DNA from: Marthasterias glacialis
Lineage: Eukaryota > Echinodermata > Asteroidea > Forcipulatida > Asteriidae
Length of the DNA stretch: 64,000 bases
Direction of reading: 5' to 3'
Assembly: GCA_911728455.2 (NCBI GenBank)
Contig: OU452240.1
Span: 2,108,001-2,172,000, forward strand
The position numbers were made by a program, and so were the translations under genes. Below the pieces are notes generated by a model. It was not told the origin of the DNA. It saw nothing but the letters and a program-made list of their open reading frames with translations, and did no database searches. Within the stretch, counting starts at the first letter, position 1. Each line of letters opens with the position of its first letter. This document shows, piece by piece, positions 1-12,099 of the stretch.

Positions 1-743
1 TATTCTTTCCTGGAGACGACAGGTGCATAGTAATCTAAGAGTCAAGTGACCATACTTCTGTCATGATGCGAAACCGCAAAAGCTCTCTAGATATAAACCT
101 CTGACTATTGACCCCGCGTTTTTGGTCGCAGGGGACTAGACCTACTTCCACGTCAGGAGAGTTCAGATTTGGGGAACTGTCTACAGGACTTTTCTCGAGG
201 TGTTTAACCTTCAGATACTGGGTCATTGTGACCCGGAATGTGGGTCTAACTGACTCCACCAGGGGGTCTGGTAATGTCAACACGGACTTGGGTCAAGGTG
301 AGTTTCTCACGAGCACAATTTCACACACAACCAATCAATTTTTGATACCGTTATAGAAATCACTTATAGTTACATTTAGGTCACTTTAAAAATACCTAAT
401 ACATGATTACAATGTTGATTTTTTTCATTTTTAAGGAGACGTTTCTTAATAAACTTTTTGGATTTTACTTTTTTTAATGTTTTTTATGCTAAAAGTGATA
501 CATCAATCAGAAAAGAGCCATCAGTAGATAAAGATTACAATAAAATAAACATCAATGAGCGAGATAATGCAATCGCTATTTTAATTGGTCAACAGAGGGC
601 AGTATTGCCAACGCTGTCGGTTTGCTGTGATGGTATTGGTATTGACGTATTTTGTTTGTGTCAAAATTGTTTTTCACGGGTGACCACACTGTTGTCATAA
701 AAATACACGTCTGACCAGCCGTAGATGATGGATATGACGAATG
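1..743. other. No gene recognised
   Basis: Frames of about 80 codons occur on both strands at 35-356, and a GTGAGT lies at 298-303, but no family is recognisable. The rest is AT-rich. Coding cannot be decided without the sequence to the left of the window. Confidence 0.4.
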
Positions 744-1034
744 TTACAGCCGGTGAAATTGTAAATCGACGTTGATAGGTGGAACAGCTCCACCTGTATA
801 ATTTGTCAACTTAATATCAATTCTTCCCCGCCGTAGTTCAAGACAAAATTTGATATCACCCGGCATGCAATAATGACACCACCACGCCTGCACAAAGTTA
901 CCAGGTAGACCTAATCTTCCTCTTGGGGTATCTGATGACGAACATAAATTATCGAAATACGGGACCATCACGCTGCCGCCATATTTATGGTCGTATTCCC
1001 TGTAGTCTACACCATTAAGGGTGATAAAAAACAC
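744..1034 (-). CDS. Unrecognised 96-residue open frame
   Basis: One open frame with protein-like composition, containing VDYREYDHKYGG, WWCHYC and LELRRGRIDIKL, ends at TAA. I recognise no family. No clear splice sites bound it, and it stands alone among repeats. It could be a fragment of a gene or of a mobile element, or chance. Confidence 0.25.
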   Translation of the reverse strand: MFFITLNGVDYREYDHKYGGSVMVPYFDNLCSSSDTPRGRLGLPGNFVQAWWCHYCMPGDIKFCLELRRGRIDIKLTNYTGGAVPPINVDLQFHRL

Positions 1035-2208
1035 GTCTAGGGATCAGACTGTTTCAACAGCTAAACTTCAGTTGATTACATTTGTTAGGAGGAAAACAAA
1101 ATGGCTCAAAATTAAAAAAAAATTAAAAATAAATAAAAACACTTCGTGTATCTACAATGTGCCTGCTCAAGCCAAGTTGGTCCAACAAAGCGCTTTACAA
1201 TATTGCTATTATTCCTGTTTTGTCTGACCTTGGCATTCGTGAAACCATTTCAACTCCTGAAGAGTATGCAGCACCGGTAGCCAAATGGGCGCACAGTTTG
1301 CTAATCGCAGGTACCCATTTAGTACTTAGTGTTGTCCTGCTCAAGATCCATAGTGCTGGTGTTATACATATAAACTGTTTATCAACTTCTATACAAGATT
1401 ATGTCTGCCCTAGCTGTTGCGCTCATTTTTTTCATGTAGAGTTACTGGGGAAACAAACTCTAGCAAGAAAGCTTAATATCGTTCTCTCCACCCCTTTTCC
1501 AAAGATGCCGACATTTTTTTACTTTGCCAATAGTGTCTGCTATTCTTCATACATTCGGGCAATTTCCCGTTTCGTATTCATCTGGCGCTCAATGTGTGGC
1601 AGGTTGCATCCCCACCCTCCTCCTATCGTGTCTTCATTGTGTCCTGGTAATCTTTGGAATTTCTTTTGAGGAATTTAGGTGGTGGGGTACTTCTATACAA
1701 GGGAGGAAGAGTGTGTTAGAGTATGGCAACATTTAGGAGACTCCCTCCGTCACATATTGGGCATGCTATATTCCTGTTTGTTTTCAAAGTGTGCTGTCTG
1801 ATCTCCCATTTTAGTTCCTTCGAATTTTTGTTTGTAGACTCTCTGTATTCTTATTTCACTGTTCACCATACCCACTCTTTATGTTGTCCTTCCCCGTGTA
1901 GATTAATTTTCCATCCAACCGATTTGTCTAGTGTCAATTTATGTGCCTGCCTCCGTTCGAGATCAAGGGGGGACACGGACCGGTATTTTAAATGAGAGCA
2001 GTTCTCTGTGAATGTCAACATGGTATTAGCCTCGTTAGTACACTGAGAAGCATTCTTGGTTAGAGATCGTTCAACCTTGCTGGAGCAAAACACCGGGAGA
2101 CTTAATTCTCCCTTGCTGCGTATACAAAGGTATGGAAGTCCGTCTGGGCATGTTGGGGCGGGGGATGGAGAGGAACATTTTTGCTCTACTTGAACATAAT
2201 AGCCTGGC
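1035..2208. other. No gene recognised
   Basis: Open frames at 1157-1669 and 1723-1995 have no recognisable domain. The region is pyrimidine-rich on the plus strand, which lengthens chance frames. Confidence 0.4.
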
Positions 2209-2544
2209 TATAGACCATGTTACCTGTGACATCACATGTTTACAAAAGAGCCACAGAACCTGGACTTCCTGCAGGCAGGATTTGTACACGGCTCGATGGG
2301 AAAATACTTTAAATCTTTCATTTTATGGAGATTGCACTGTCCGATTGTCATCAACTTTGGATATGAAGGAAAGGGGCATCTCACAACTAGTTCAGCTCTC
2401 ATTTTCATAGCCATTGAATTTATGTGGAAATTATGATACAAAATGTAAAATTTCTCATATGTCCCATGCAGTATCTTGCCTGCCAGTAATTGCCCTGGAA
2501 TGTACAAGGTCACTCTTTTGTAAACAAGGGTCACATGGTCTATA
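2209..2544. mobile_element. MITE-like element with TATAGACC termini
   Basis: Left end TATAGACCATGTTACC and right end GGTCACATGGTCTATA are inverted, and both arms also contain TGTTTACAAAAGAG. It is about 336 bp, with no transposase. Confidence 0.6.
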
Positions 2545-2974
2545 CTCTGATGTGTTTTGTATTCACAGTGAGCAGGTACATTATGCACCAGTGGTGTAAC
2601 ATTGCCACATCTCATGATGCATGTCACGCCAGGAAGGCATGCCGTCTACAAGCCCCCCCCCCCCCCCTCCCCCTCCGCCTTTACATACACACAGGGAGAA
2701 GGGCCATCTATTTGCCTGGCCAACATTATTCCAATGCAGATGTTTGTAACCTCCTCCACGTGTTATTTATTCACATCGAGTCTGTTCAACCAATATAGAT
2801 GGTGAGGGTGTTACATTCTCACATTCCCGCAGCATCTCGCGAGAAAGTCTCTCCCGAGACGGCCCGTTATTGAGGGGTTCGTCTGGCTCTTGCATCGATG
2901 AGTAAGCCAATGAACTGATAAATACCAATTCCCTGAGGGGGGTTCCCGCAACACCCACTCTTCTCCGGCGTTGC

Positions 2975-3290
2975 TGGGCGGTTTAAGTTCATCGGACTCA
3001 AGTTGTGGTGGCTAAGTCATCAGGGGTGTGGCTTCCAATCCCGGTCATGACGCTTGTGTCCTTGAGCAAGACCCTAACTGCTTCGCTTCACCCAGGAATA
3101 AATGGGTACTTGTGAGTGCAGTGATGGTTTACGTGAATGAATTAGCTTGGCGTGCTATGGCAGCGCGGGCTGTATACTCCCAAAGGGAGCTGAGATGGTT
3201 CAAGGAATGACATAATTGGCCCAGTGACCGGGGTAATAATGTTCGCAGCGCCAAAATCATACTTTGGACCTGCGCTATATATAGCGAAGT
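2975..3290 (+). mobile_element. tRNA-derived SINE copy, subfamily with GGGTACTTGTGAG body
   Basis: B-box-like CCAATCCCGGTCATGACGC is followed by CTTGTGTCCTTGAGCAAGAC and a body with AATGGGTACTTGTGAG and CTGTATACTCCCAAAGG. The same body occurs inverted at 51608-51805 and at 63830-64000. Confidence 0.6.
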
Positions 3291-3856
3291 TCCAAAGAGG
3301 CGATTATGGTATTTATTTTTCAATATATGCAGTAATTTAGGTACTGTAGTAGGCCTAAGTATTTATCAAATAAAAAAAAAAAAGTCTGTGGCATCTCAAC
3401 ATCATCTCGACCGATAGCGTCCATCTTGAGAAAATTGTTTGAAAGTCTACCATCGACAGCAATAACGATGCATTCTGTGACACACTATCAAGCACTGTGT
3501 ATACAGATATGCGTTAAAAGTAGCACCTGGTGAAAAGTCTACTTCGTTCAGTGATATACTCAGTTAATTGCAATATGCGGAATTCAATAATTGCAATATG
3601 CGGAATGTAGGGATTGTACATGATGAATAACAAAGGTCGATTGGCACTTTGTGCTTTGTTTTGATAAATCAATTCAGCAGCAGATCTCATGTGTATCAAA
3701 TGAGAAGCTAATTAAATGTCAATTGTTCCAAATTGTATTAAACACAGCACACCTGGTTTCCTAACTCAACACGACCCAACCTCCAAATCGAGATTTTTTA
3801 TTTATTTGTTGGTCTGCACTGCCAGTGTAATTTAAAAGAACCAAAAATCAGTGCAG

Positions 3857-4008
3857 GTGTTGATTTCCATCTTTAACGCACTAAGATTCATCTTAAGATG
3901 AGTTGTCAGTATTACCATAGTGATCTGTATTGTGACATCACACTTTGCTTGGCAACTAAGAATGATTTGCAGTTAAGATCAATCTTAGCTCTTTCTGAAA
4001 TCGAGCCC
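3857..4008. mobile_element. MITE-like element (TGATTTC...GAAATCGA termini)
   Basis: Inverted ends and internal segments (AAGATTCATCTTAAGATGAG, GTGATCTGTATTGTGACATC) resemble the copy at 10009-10136. Confidence 0.45.
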
Positions 4009-4359
4009 AGATGTTTGTTTTTGTTTTTATGTTTTTTTGTTTTCATTTATAAGAGACAGACATAGTGAGAGCGAGAGAGCGCGAGAAACCGACTCGGCCC
4101 TTGCAAACTTAAGCTTGGTCGACATCAATGTTTGGCCCATTAGAGAGTATTGGCCAAATAAATCACACTACCGCTTCTGCTTTATCTGTTTTTGTTTTCC
4201 CTTTTGCAAATTAAGTTTCTATGTCAAACTTTTCTCTTTAACAATACACTCCACCAACCAACATCTCGACGTGTCATAAAACCATGGGGACACACGTTCA
4301 CTAAACACGTCCTTAATTTAATTGCAGCTAGGCCAAATAACTCCTTTTCAGGACCTGCA

Positions 4360-4491
4360 GGGGTGGATTTCACAAACAAGTCCTAAGTTAGGACTATAGT
4401 CCTTACTTATGACAAGTCCTATAAGTTAGGACTAGTTACTCATCCTAACTCAAGATAAGACTAGTCCTAGCGCTTTGTGAAATCCACCCTT
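4360..4491. mobile_element. MITE-like element with GGGTGGATTTCACAAA ends
   Basis: Ends GGGTGGATTTCACAAA and TTTGTGAAATCCACCC are perfect inverted repeats. The middle is rich in AAGTTAGGACTAGT in both orientations. A second copy is at 49007-49138. Confidence 0.7.
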
Positions 4492-4796
4492 GGACACTTT
4501 TTCAGACAGAAATATTTCTCTGGAGGTAATGGATAGATAACTTTTTACAATCAGTGAGCTTTTGGATTGAAACGAATCAATTTGGTTTAGATAATATTGC
4601 ATTATAGTCTTTCAAAATGGCTTCCTTTCGACAGTTTGTTATGGTTCTGTTGGGGATAGAGAACTTAACAGAATCCCCCGTCTTTAAAGGTTACTAGTTC
4701 TCTATATTTACCAGCAAAGATTAAGGTTTCTACTTGGCAAGCCCTGATAATTTATCGTCACCTTTGAAATATTTTTACTGGTCAATGAAATTATTA

Positions 4797-5150
4797 AAGG
4801 TACAATACAAGATTGGAATTCATCCAAGTTATTTTTATTACTATCGGTCTGAACTCTTCCTGATTATAAAGTTCATATACATGTACCAGTACCGATCGTC
4901 CATAGAATTATTTCTGTCTGAAATGCTGTCAAAGTCGAGAAATTTGAAGACCCCCAGTTTAATTTCGGTTGTAACAATCGACGTTAAGATCAATGCGTTT
5001 ACATGCTGAAAAGTGTGCACGCGGTTTTTCACTATTTGCTCCCGACTCGCAAGGATTGAGCCCAAATTTTCACAGGTTTGTTTTTTTCCCCATGTATATA
5101 TTGAATCACACAAAGCAAGAACACTGCACTACCACAGCTTGGCCGATCTT
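4797..5150 (-). repeat. Interspersed repeat family R1
   Basis: It shares, inverted, the order of segments found at 12100-12460 and 60440-60920: TTCACAGGTTTG, CATGCTGAAAAGTGTGCAC, and TTTGAAGACCCC. Confidence 0.6.
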
Positions 5151-5939
5151 ATATTTTACCTTTAGCGCCACTCTTTTCGACGTGCGATAGACCGACAAGA
5201 TTGGTAACTACGGGCATTCACAATCTATCAAATGACGTACATGTTAAACGTTTAAACATGGTGATGATCGTCAGTGACAGCTAGGCACAGACGAGGTGTA
5301 CTCTCAAGGGGAATCAAATGCAGTTAATTATTTCAGCACACATCAGTGAAGTTCAAGCGGTGACGTTTCTGGTTCAACACGGGTGCCTCGAATAGGAATC
5401 GGCCGCGGCGGAGGCGACGTGTTTCGATTTAATTCTTAACGGCGTCCCGGTAACAGCAGAAAAAACGTCAACGAGGAAACATTGCTATTAGATTTACAAT
5501 AAAAAGCGTTCACCGATTCTTTTTGTGGATTTATTGTCGACTTCTAATTATCTGTCAATAACGTGTATTTAATGTGTACCATTGGTGTAATCTGCACAAA
5601 AATCAGCAGCGTTGTGTTACTACTCCTCAGTTATGTCGGTCTCGACACACACTTCGATTAGAGACGAGATGCTCGACACCAAGATAGTCAAGGCACGTTC
5701 ATTCACGAAATTCTTGTTGGTACAAAATCAAATAGTTTACGTTTGATTTAAGACGGAAACATTTGAAGTTGAAGAAAACATTGTTTATGGTCTTTGTAGA
5801 AAAAGATAAAATCGACAATTTAAATAAAAGAGCGGTTAAAATAAAAATAACAACAATAATAACACGTATAATGTATTCATATTAAAACAACATAAATCGT
5901 CATAACGGGTCCCTTAATCGTCCAGACTTTCTAACAAAC
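5151..5939. other. No gene recognised
   Basis: AT-rich unique-looking sequence without a convincing open frame or recognisable repeat. Confidence 0.4.
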
Positions 5940-6060
5940 ATGACACAAACAACAACAAAACAACAACAGCGACAACGACAACTACAACAAACAACAACAT
6001 CAACAACCAACAAACAACAAACAACAAACAACAAACAACAAACAACAACAAATAATCAAC
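5940..6060. repeat. AAC/AAACAAC simple repeat
   Basis: Nearly pure ACAACAA and AAACAAC units give long artificial frames on both strands. Confidence 0.85.
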
Positions 6061-6418
6061 AACTAAAAACGAGAAACGAAGTTGCATGGGAAATAAGGCT
6101 TTTGACAAAACCCATCAATAAAAAAAAACAAATGTTGACAGGATAATGACACATTACAAATGGCATTCCACATCACGTGTGCAACGATATTGTAAAGTTC
6201 CTATCCGTAGACTCGAGACAAACGCGGACACTGAATAAAAATGTTATATTAACAAATAATTACAAAATATTTACTGAGGTTACGTTAGAAGTCCTTTTTA
6301 AACATTCCATGAACCTATATTTAAAGTTTTTTTTTTTTAGTTACCTTTTAAATCACCAAAAAAAAAAAAAAAAACGAGAAACAAAACACACGTGGTCCCT
6401 GTGCTAGAATTGAATCAT

Positions 6419-6612
6419 ACTAAAGCCCGAATTTCTGCTTTCTTTTAAGCCCAAAAAGTAGCTATACACACAAACATTTTGCTTACCAGAATAAGGTAAC
6501 CAGCCGAAATACCATTCCACACGTACCGTCTGTGACTGGTTTCCTGCTAACTTTTGCTTACCATGAAAGTGTTTAGCAAAGTTTTCTGCTCAAACAGCTT
6601 TATGAAACTGGA
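6419..6612. mobile_element. Member of the foldback/MITE family seen at 7890-8182
   Basis: It shares TTGCTTACCAGAATAAGGT, AACCAGCCGAAATACCATT, GTGACTGGTTTCCTGCTAA and AGCTTTATGAAACTGG. Confidence 0.55.
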
Positions 6613-6750
6613 CCGTATCAGAAATATCCCATTATTTTCAAAATCAGGGGTAATTTCTAAGTTTCAAATACCTTAATTATATACATAGCTATGACAAACT
6701 ACAAAATACGCTTGCATTCCTTCTCTTCAGACAGCTTTGAAATCTATTTT

Positions 6751-6936
6751 TCTGTGTCGTCTTGATTACAGCAGGCCTGTGGCTGTGCATGGAAAGATGA
6801 ACCCTCACCCAGATACTACACACACCCGCGCTTGCGGTCAAATCACAAAGGATGCCAGTGACCGCCGGCGCGCACGCGGGCGTTGTACCTAAGTTATTCC
6901 ATTTACTGCTAAATCATGACGACACAGCCCCTTTAA
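6751..6936. mobile_element. TTAA-flanked MITE (family P), left end cut
   Basis: Right end AATCATGACGACACAGCCCC is followed by TTTAA. The body has CTTGCGGTCAAATCACAAAGG and a GC-rich ACCGCCGGCGCGCACGC stretch shared with the 9627, 11213, 31216, 33805 and 44445 copies. Confidence 0.65.
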
Positions 6937-7017
6937 TATGAATCACTTGCATCATAATTTCTACACAAAATTAAAGGTGACAAAAAGGCTTATTAATGTA
7001 TGTTCCTTAACCCTCTT

Positions 7018-7608
7018 GGTTCCAACACACAATTAACTTGAGTGTCTAAACTTTCAAACCAAATGTTCCAACAGACAAGAACTTGAGTGTCTAAACTTTC
7101 AAACCAAAGGTTCCAACAGACAAGAACCTTAGTGTCTAAACTTTCAAACCAAAGGTTCCAACAGTCAAGAACCCGAGTGTCTAAACTCTCAAACCAAAGG
7201 TTCCAACAGACAAGAACCTGAGTGTCTAAACTTTCAAACCAAAGGTTCCAACAGACAAGAACCCGAGTGTCTAAACTTTCAAACCAAAGGTTCCAACAGA
7301 CAGAAACCCGAGTGTCTAAACTTTCAAACCAAAGGTTCCAACAGACGAGAACCCTAGTGTCTAAATTCTCAAACCAAAGGTTCCAACAGACAGGAACCCG
7401 AGTGTCTCAACTCTCAAACCAAAGGTTCCAACAGACAAGAACCCTAGTGTCTAAACTTTCAAACCAAAGGTTCCAACAGACAAGAACCTGAGTGTCTAAA
7501 CTTTCAAACCAAAGGTTCCAACAGACAAGAACCTTAGTGTCTAAACTTTCAAACCAAAGGTTCCAACAGACAAGAACCCTAGTGTCAAAACTCTCAAACA
7601 AAAGGTTT
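7018..7608. repeat. 45-bp minisatellite, about 13 copies
   Basis: The unit is 45 bp and contains AAACCAAAGGTTCCAACAGA. Copies differ mainly by a few substitutions, such as CCCGAGT, CCTTAGT or CCTGAGT. Because 45 is divisible by three, frames stay open on both strands (15-residue units such as SNQRFQQTRTRVSKL). There are no spacers, so this is not a CRISPR array. Confidence 0.95.
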
Positions 7609-7889
7609 CAATGCACAATAACCTGGCTTTAATGGCCCATTTTGAAGTTTGCACTAGATGTCGGATACATACAATAAAATGAAGGGGAAAAAAGATGAAA
7701 ACAATAATTCTTTGCTACAATTACCAATTGAATATACATAATAGTTGTTTGGTGCATGGCATAAGGGATTATGTACAACTACACCTACCCATTTCAAGAA
7801 GGTTCATATCTTTTTTAAACACGATAATATAAAAACAATTTGGCATATCAGAATGATTGCTATCAAGGTCAGAGTTCATAAACCAGAGC

Positions 7890-8182
7890 CAAATTTCATA
7901 GAGCTGCTTAAGCACAAAAAGTAGCTACATTTTCTGCTAAGCAAAATTAAGCAGGATACCAGTCACAGATTGTACATGTGACATGGTGTTTTGGCTGGTA
8001 ACCTTATTCTGGTAAGCATAATTTTGTTGTACTTATATGTAAGTACAACAAAATTATGCTTACCAGAATAAGGTTCCAGCCAAAACACCATGTCACATGT
8101 ACAATCTGTGACTGGTATCCTGCTTACTTTTGCTTAGCAGAAAATGTTTAAGCAATACTTCCTGCCTAAGCAGCTCTATGAA
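7890..8182. mobile_element. Foldback element, arms about 140 bp
   Basis: Left and right halves are near-perfect inverted copies meeting at 8030-8045 (TTGTACTTATATGTAAGTACAA). The outer ends read ATTTCATAGAGCTGCTTAAG and its complement. It holds no coding capacity and could form a very long hairpin. Confidence 0.9.
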
Positions 8183-8183
8183 A

Positions 8184-8366
8184 TTGGGACCCGGCAAACA
8201 AGAACTGGCTTAGCACAAAGAGATGTTGCTCAGCAGGGACAGGTTACCAGCCAAAATGCACTGTTCTCAGTTTGTAACCACTGGTGCCCACTTTGTATTC
8301 TGCTTAGCATACAAACTTGCTGAGCAAGAATTTCGTCTCAATAAACTTATGACACTAGACCCAGGC
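8184..8366. mobile_element. Diverged neighbour copy of the foldback family
   Basis: GGCTTAGCACAAAG, GGTTACCAGCCAAAATGC and CTGCTTAGCATAC place it in the same family as 7890-8182, abutting it. Confidence 0.5.
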
Positions 8367-8610
8367 ACAAACGAAGTTTGCTTCGCAAACAACAGCAAAG
8401 ATGGATGTGGTTTTTGACCAGTTTCCTGCGGTCTGTTTTCAGTTCTTTTTCTTCCTTACCTTCTCTATGAAATTACGCTACAGTTCTTGATTACAATTAA
8501 GATTATATGGCAACATCACCCCCATCTTAAAGGATGGAAACCTATGACGTACATGTACATTAAATAGTACTTTGTCTTGATGTAGCCTCGGACGCAACTT
8601 GTGGGCCTCA

Positions 8611-8771
8611 ATAGACCATTCCGGCCTGTCAATCAAACTGTGCGCATTGACCAATTGGATCACGCCATTTGGTGATGTGACCGCGGTCAAACTCGGTCAC
8701 ACGTGCAGAGTAGACGTACACAAACTACGGTGTGTGGGCGGGGCTTGTTGCCAAAGCCAGAACGGTCTATA
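8611..8771. mobile_element. MITE-like element with ATAGACC/GGTCTAT ends
   Basis: Ends ATAGACCATTCCGG and AACGGTCTAT are inverted. The body is GC-richer than its surroundings and includes GTGGGCGGGGCTTG. Confidence 0.5.
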
Positions 8772-9626
8772 GTTCTTCCGGATCGCTACAACCACTTTCC
8801 TGCAGAAACACAAGGAGAAAAATTTGGATTTTAATAAAAATGCCTCCCCAGAAAGAAGACAAAACACGGGGAATTAAATAATTAGTGTTGTTTGTTAAAT
8901 GGAATCATTTGAGAAGCCTAGCTCGTTCATTGACCTCCAGTCGCCTTCTAGAAGACGAATAATGAAGCAATGTTCAGTCATAGATCATGTGCCAAAACCT
9001 CAAATAGTTATATCTCATGTGGTTAGGTAGGGACTTCAAAAAGAGTCCTAGAATTCAAGGTGGGATTTGAACCGGGGTCCCCAAAGGCCATCCCTTTGCC
9101 TGATGAAAAGGATGCAATTATAAATCAACTCAGACGCATGTTGCTTGTGCTTTCAGACTATACAGTGAGTGCCAGCGAACTGCCAATACTATGAATAAGC
9201 TTGGTGATAAACTATTGTAATGAGGAATAGTGTGAACTGGGTCCAGTTTCATCACACCTTCTGTTTACTGACCCATGACATGTACAATGTTTCTTTAATG
9301 AGCTCTAAAAATTCCTTCTCGAACTTAAAGTCTGGCGAACAGCCCTGGGTATTGGGGGAGGAAGGGGGGGGGGGCAAGGGTTCTGAACAAGGGCGCCTCC
9401 CTGCCCCCTTCTGGTCACGCCAATGAGTAAGAAAGTTGCAAGGTTTCGACAGGTCATCGGGTAAATTTCCATCAAGTACATGTATGAACCAGCCGGGAAA
9501 AGAATGTGAAAATAAAACAACAAAAGACCTTCAAATTAAATGGAATGAGACATTGATGAAAGGTTGCATAAACATCCACATTAACTGATCGACGCAAACA
9601 TAATTATCCAAGATAAAAAAAAAAAC

Positions 9627-9842
9627 TTAAAGGGCCTGTGTCGTCATGATTTTAAAAGGCCTGTGGCTGTGCACGAAAAGATGAACTCTCACCCAAATAC
9701 TGCACGCGCGCGCGCTTGCGGTCAAATAACAACGGGTGACGTCTTTGTCAGACTTTGATGTGACCGCTGGCGCGCACGCGCGCGTTGTATTACCTTGGTT
9801 ATTCCATTTCCAGCTACAATCATGACGACACGGCCCCTTTAA
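9627..9842. mobile_element. TTAA-flanked MITE (family P), complete
   Basis: Ends TTAAAGGGCCTGTGTCGTCA and its inverted counterpart CATGACGACACGGCCCCTTT followed by AA give TTAA on both sides. The GC-rich middle includes CGCGCGCGCGC. Confidence 0.75.
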
Positions 9843-10008
9843 GTTTAAGTACGGACGAAGGAAATTACGGGCATTCTGACAATTAGCATTCAACAGCTGT
9901 GTGGTTCGTTAATATGAGGCAATGAGGAGCCTTGGTCAATCAGCACAACGCCCAGTCTGGGTTACCGTCTTTAGCAAGCGTGTTGATCTCAAGGTGCTAT
10001 GAACACAG

Positions 10009-10136
10009 AGGTCGATTTCACAAAGAGTTCAGATGGATCTTTAGTACAAATCAGTCTTAATTGCTTAACAAAGTGTGATGGGAACACTGACAACTCATCT
10101 CACGATGGATCTTTATTGTTTTGTGAAATCGACCCC
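10009..10136. mobile_element. MITE-like element (GGTCGATTTCACAAAG ends)
   Basis: Ends GGTCGATTTCACAAAG and TTTTGTGAAATCGACC are inverted. GATGGATCTTTA occurs once in each half. Confidence 0.65.
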
Positions 10137-11212
10137 AGTTTTGAAAAGAGTAAAAATCAAAGCATCCTAAATAAATAACGATGGTCCATCATTGGTTTGT
10201 GGAGACAATAAAAGTCCAATCTTCTATGTTTACAAGAAACCTACAAAAAAGTGCCTAAACAAGACGATGTAAACATAGATAATGGACCAGTGGTCTATGA
10301 TTTAACATGTACACTTTTGATACACGTACTGGACGGAGCCATGGCTGGGAAAAAGACCTCGCAGACGACCACCCATGGGCTGGATGACAAACAAACAAGC
10401 TGTAGCAGGGGTATCCACTCTACAACAGAAGTTGGCAGAAAGGCTCAAAACCGTCAGTTCTGGAAGCTTTTTATAATGCAGCAGCCATCTCTAGACATAA
10501 CCTGAGAGGACGGCCTACTACTACTACTACTACTACATGTACTCGTGCATTAATGTTTCCCCTCATGTCCATTAAAATGCGAAATGGCCAGCCTCGCTAC
10601 TTTCAGATGCCACCTCGCTCTGACATATTTTGTTGCCAATATCATCACCTCGCTTCATCACCTCGCTGTGAACATTTGTCACAGAGGCCATACTAATAAT
10701 AAAAATGTAAATTTTGTATCATTTATGAGGTGTGTTTTTTTTATTTTTTTAAATTTTTTATTGACCTTTCCACGTATGAATGTATGAAGAACTCACAACT
10801 TGGATGTGAAGATGGACTCGTCACACATGTTTACTACTGTGGGCGCTACGATCTTGTAGAGCTGCAAGCTGCGTAAATTTTGAATCAATCAATTTGAATT
10901 TGCAACCCCTATATTGAGGATCTGCCATGGAAATTCCTGACATCAAACTTCATGTTCACATACAACTCAGTTTTTGAAAGAGGAAATTCATTCCAATCCT
11001 TCAGCTTTCAATAAATATCACAAAGGAGTAAAACAATGAACAGTACACATCATTGGCATTGCACCCATTCTAGTCATCCAGTTTTCAACCAATACCGCAA
11101 ACCTGTGAAAAGTTAGATGTACAGATGTAGTGTTTACCACGGTTGTTCATCTTCGCCAATTCCTAGAGAATTAATTGTTTTTTACGGCAAAATCGGCTTG
11201 AGCACGGATCAT
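10137..11212. other. No gene recognised
   Basis: Contains a (CTA)n tract near 10517-10537 and a T-rich tract at 10733-10760. No coding evidence was seen. Confidence 0.4.
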
Positions 11213-11423
11213 GGGGGCTGTGTCGTCATAATTACATGTATAACAGTAAATGGAATAGCCCAGTTCCTACGCGCGCGTGCGCGCCAGCGGTCGCGTCACA
11301 GTCTATAGACGGCACCCTTTGAGATTTGACCGCAAGCGGGCACAAGTGAAGTATCTGCGTCAGAGTTCATCTTTCCCGTGCACAGCCACGGGTCTGCTAC
11401 AATCATGACGACACGGCCCCTTT
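11213..11423. mobile_element. MITE of family P
   Basis: Starts GGGGGCTGTGTCGTCATAAT and ends CATGACGACACGGCCCCTTT. The middle has CGCGCGCGTGCGCGCCAGCGG and GACGGCACCCTTTGAGATTT. The flanking TTAA is not preserved. Confidence 0.7.
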
Positions 11424-11787
11424 CATGCGCCCAGTCTGAAACCAATGGTGTGCCGTTCCCTTTAAAGCAGGCATCAACTCACTATCTACACGTATAGTAC
11501 ATGTACATGTACATACTTCCAGCTCCAGAAATCAAGATCGAGATACACATCAACGCCCTCATCAAGCAAGTCATAGAATGTCTTAGGTCAATAAAGTGGA
11601 TATTTTTGCCTTGTGCATGTACATGAAAGCATGGCACTTTAACCAGCCAAGTATTTCCTTCTGGATGCTTGAGAAATGTTTGAAATTCAAGCTCAACCTC
11701 AAGGCTGCATGTGTCATATCAAACACTTTTAATTGCATATGCAGGCAGTCCCTAGCCAATTACTGTACGCAAGTTTAAAGGTAAACT

Positions 11788-12098
11788 ATAGACCTTTCTT
11801 TTGCAACGTCACGGCCCGAGTTTTTGTCAACCAAGATGAAGAAACTACGGGGAGCCGTCAAGGCAAAGCAAAAACAGATAATCACAGTTTCCAAAAATGT
11901 AACACTAATATTTAAAAATTGTTTGAAATTTGCTGGAAACCAACCAACCAATAATGGGATGTGTTTTCTTTAGGTAGACAGTTTGCAAAAATATTAAATT
12001 TGGTCACAATGTCTGTCAAGAAGACTGGAATGTTTTGCTACATTTGGCCGTCCATGCCAACCAGCGCAGTTTGTTTTAATCAACAATAGAAAGGTCTA
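11788..12098. mobile_element. MITE-like element with TAGACCTTTC ends
   Basis: TAGACCTTTCTTTTG at the left and CAATAGAAAGGTCTA at the right are inverted. About 310 bp, no transposase. Confidence 0.6.
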
Positions 12099-12099
12099 C

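Noticed and set aside
2232..2627. Minus-strand 131-codon open frame
   Set aside because: Most of it lies in the TATAGACC inverted-repeat element, and no domain is recognisable.
7018..7608. Possible CRISPR-like array
   Set aside because: The repeats are directly contiguous with no unique spacers, in a eukaryotic genome with introns; it is a minisatellite.
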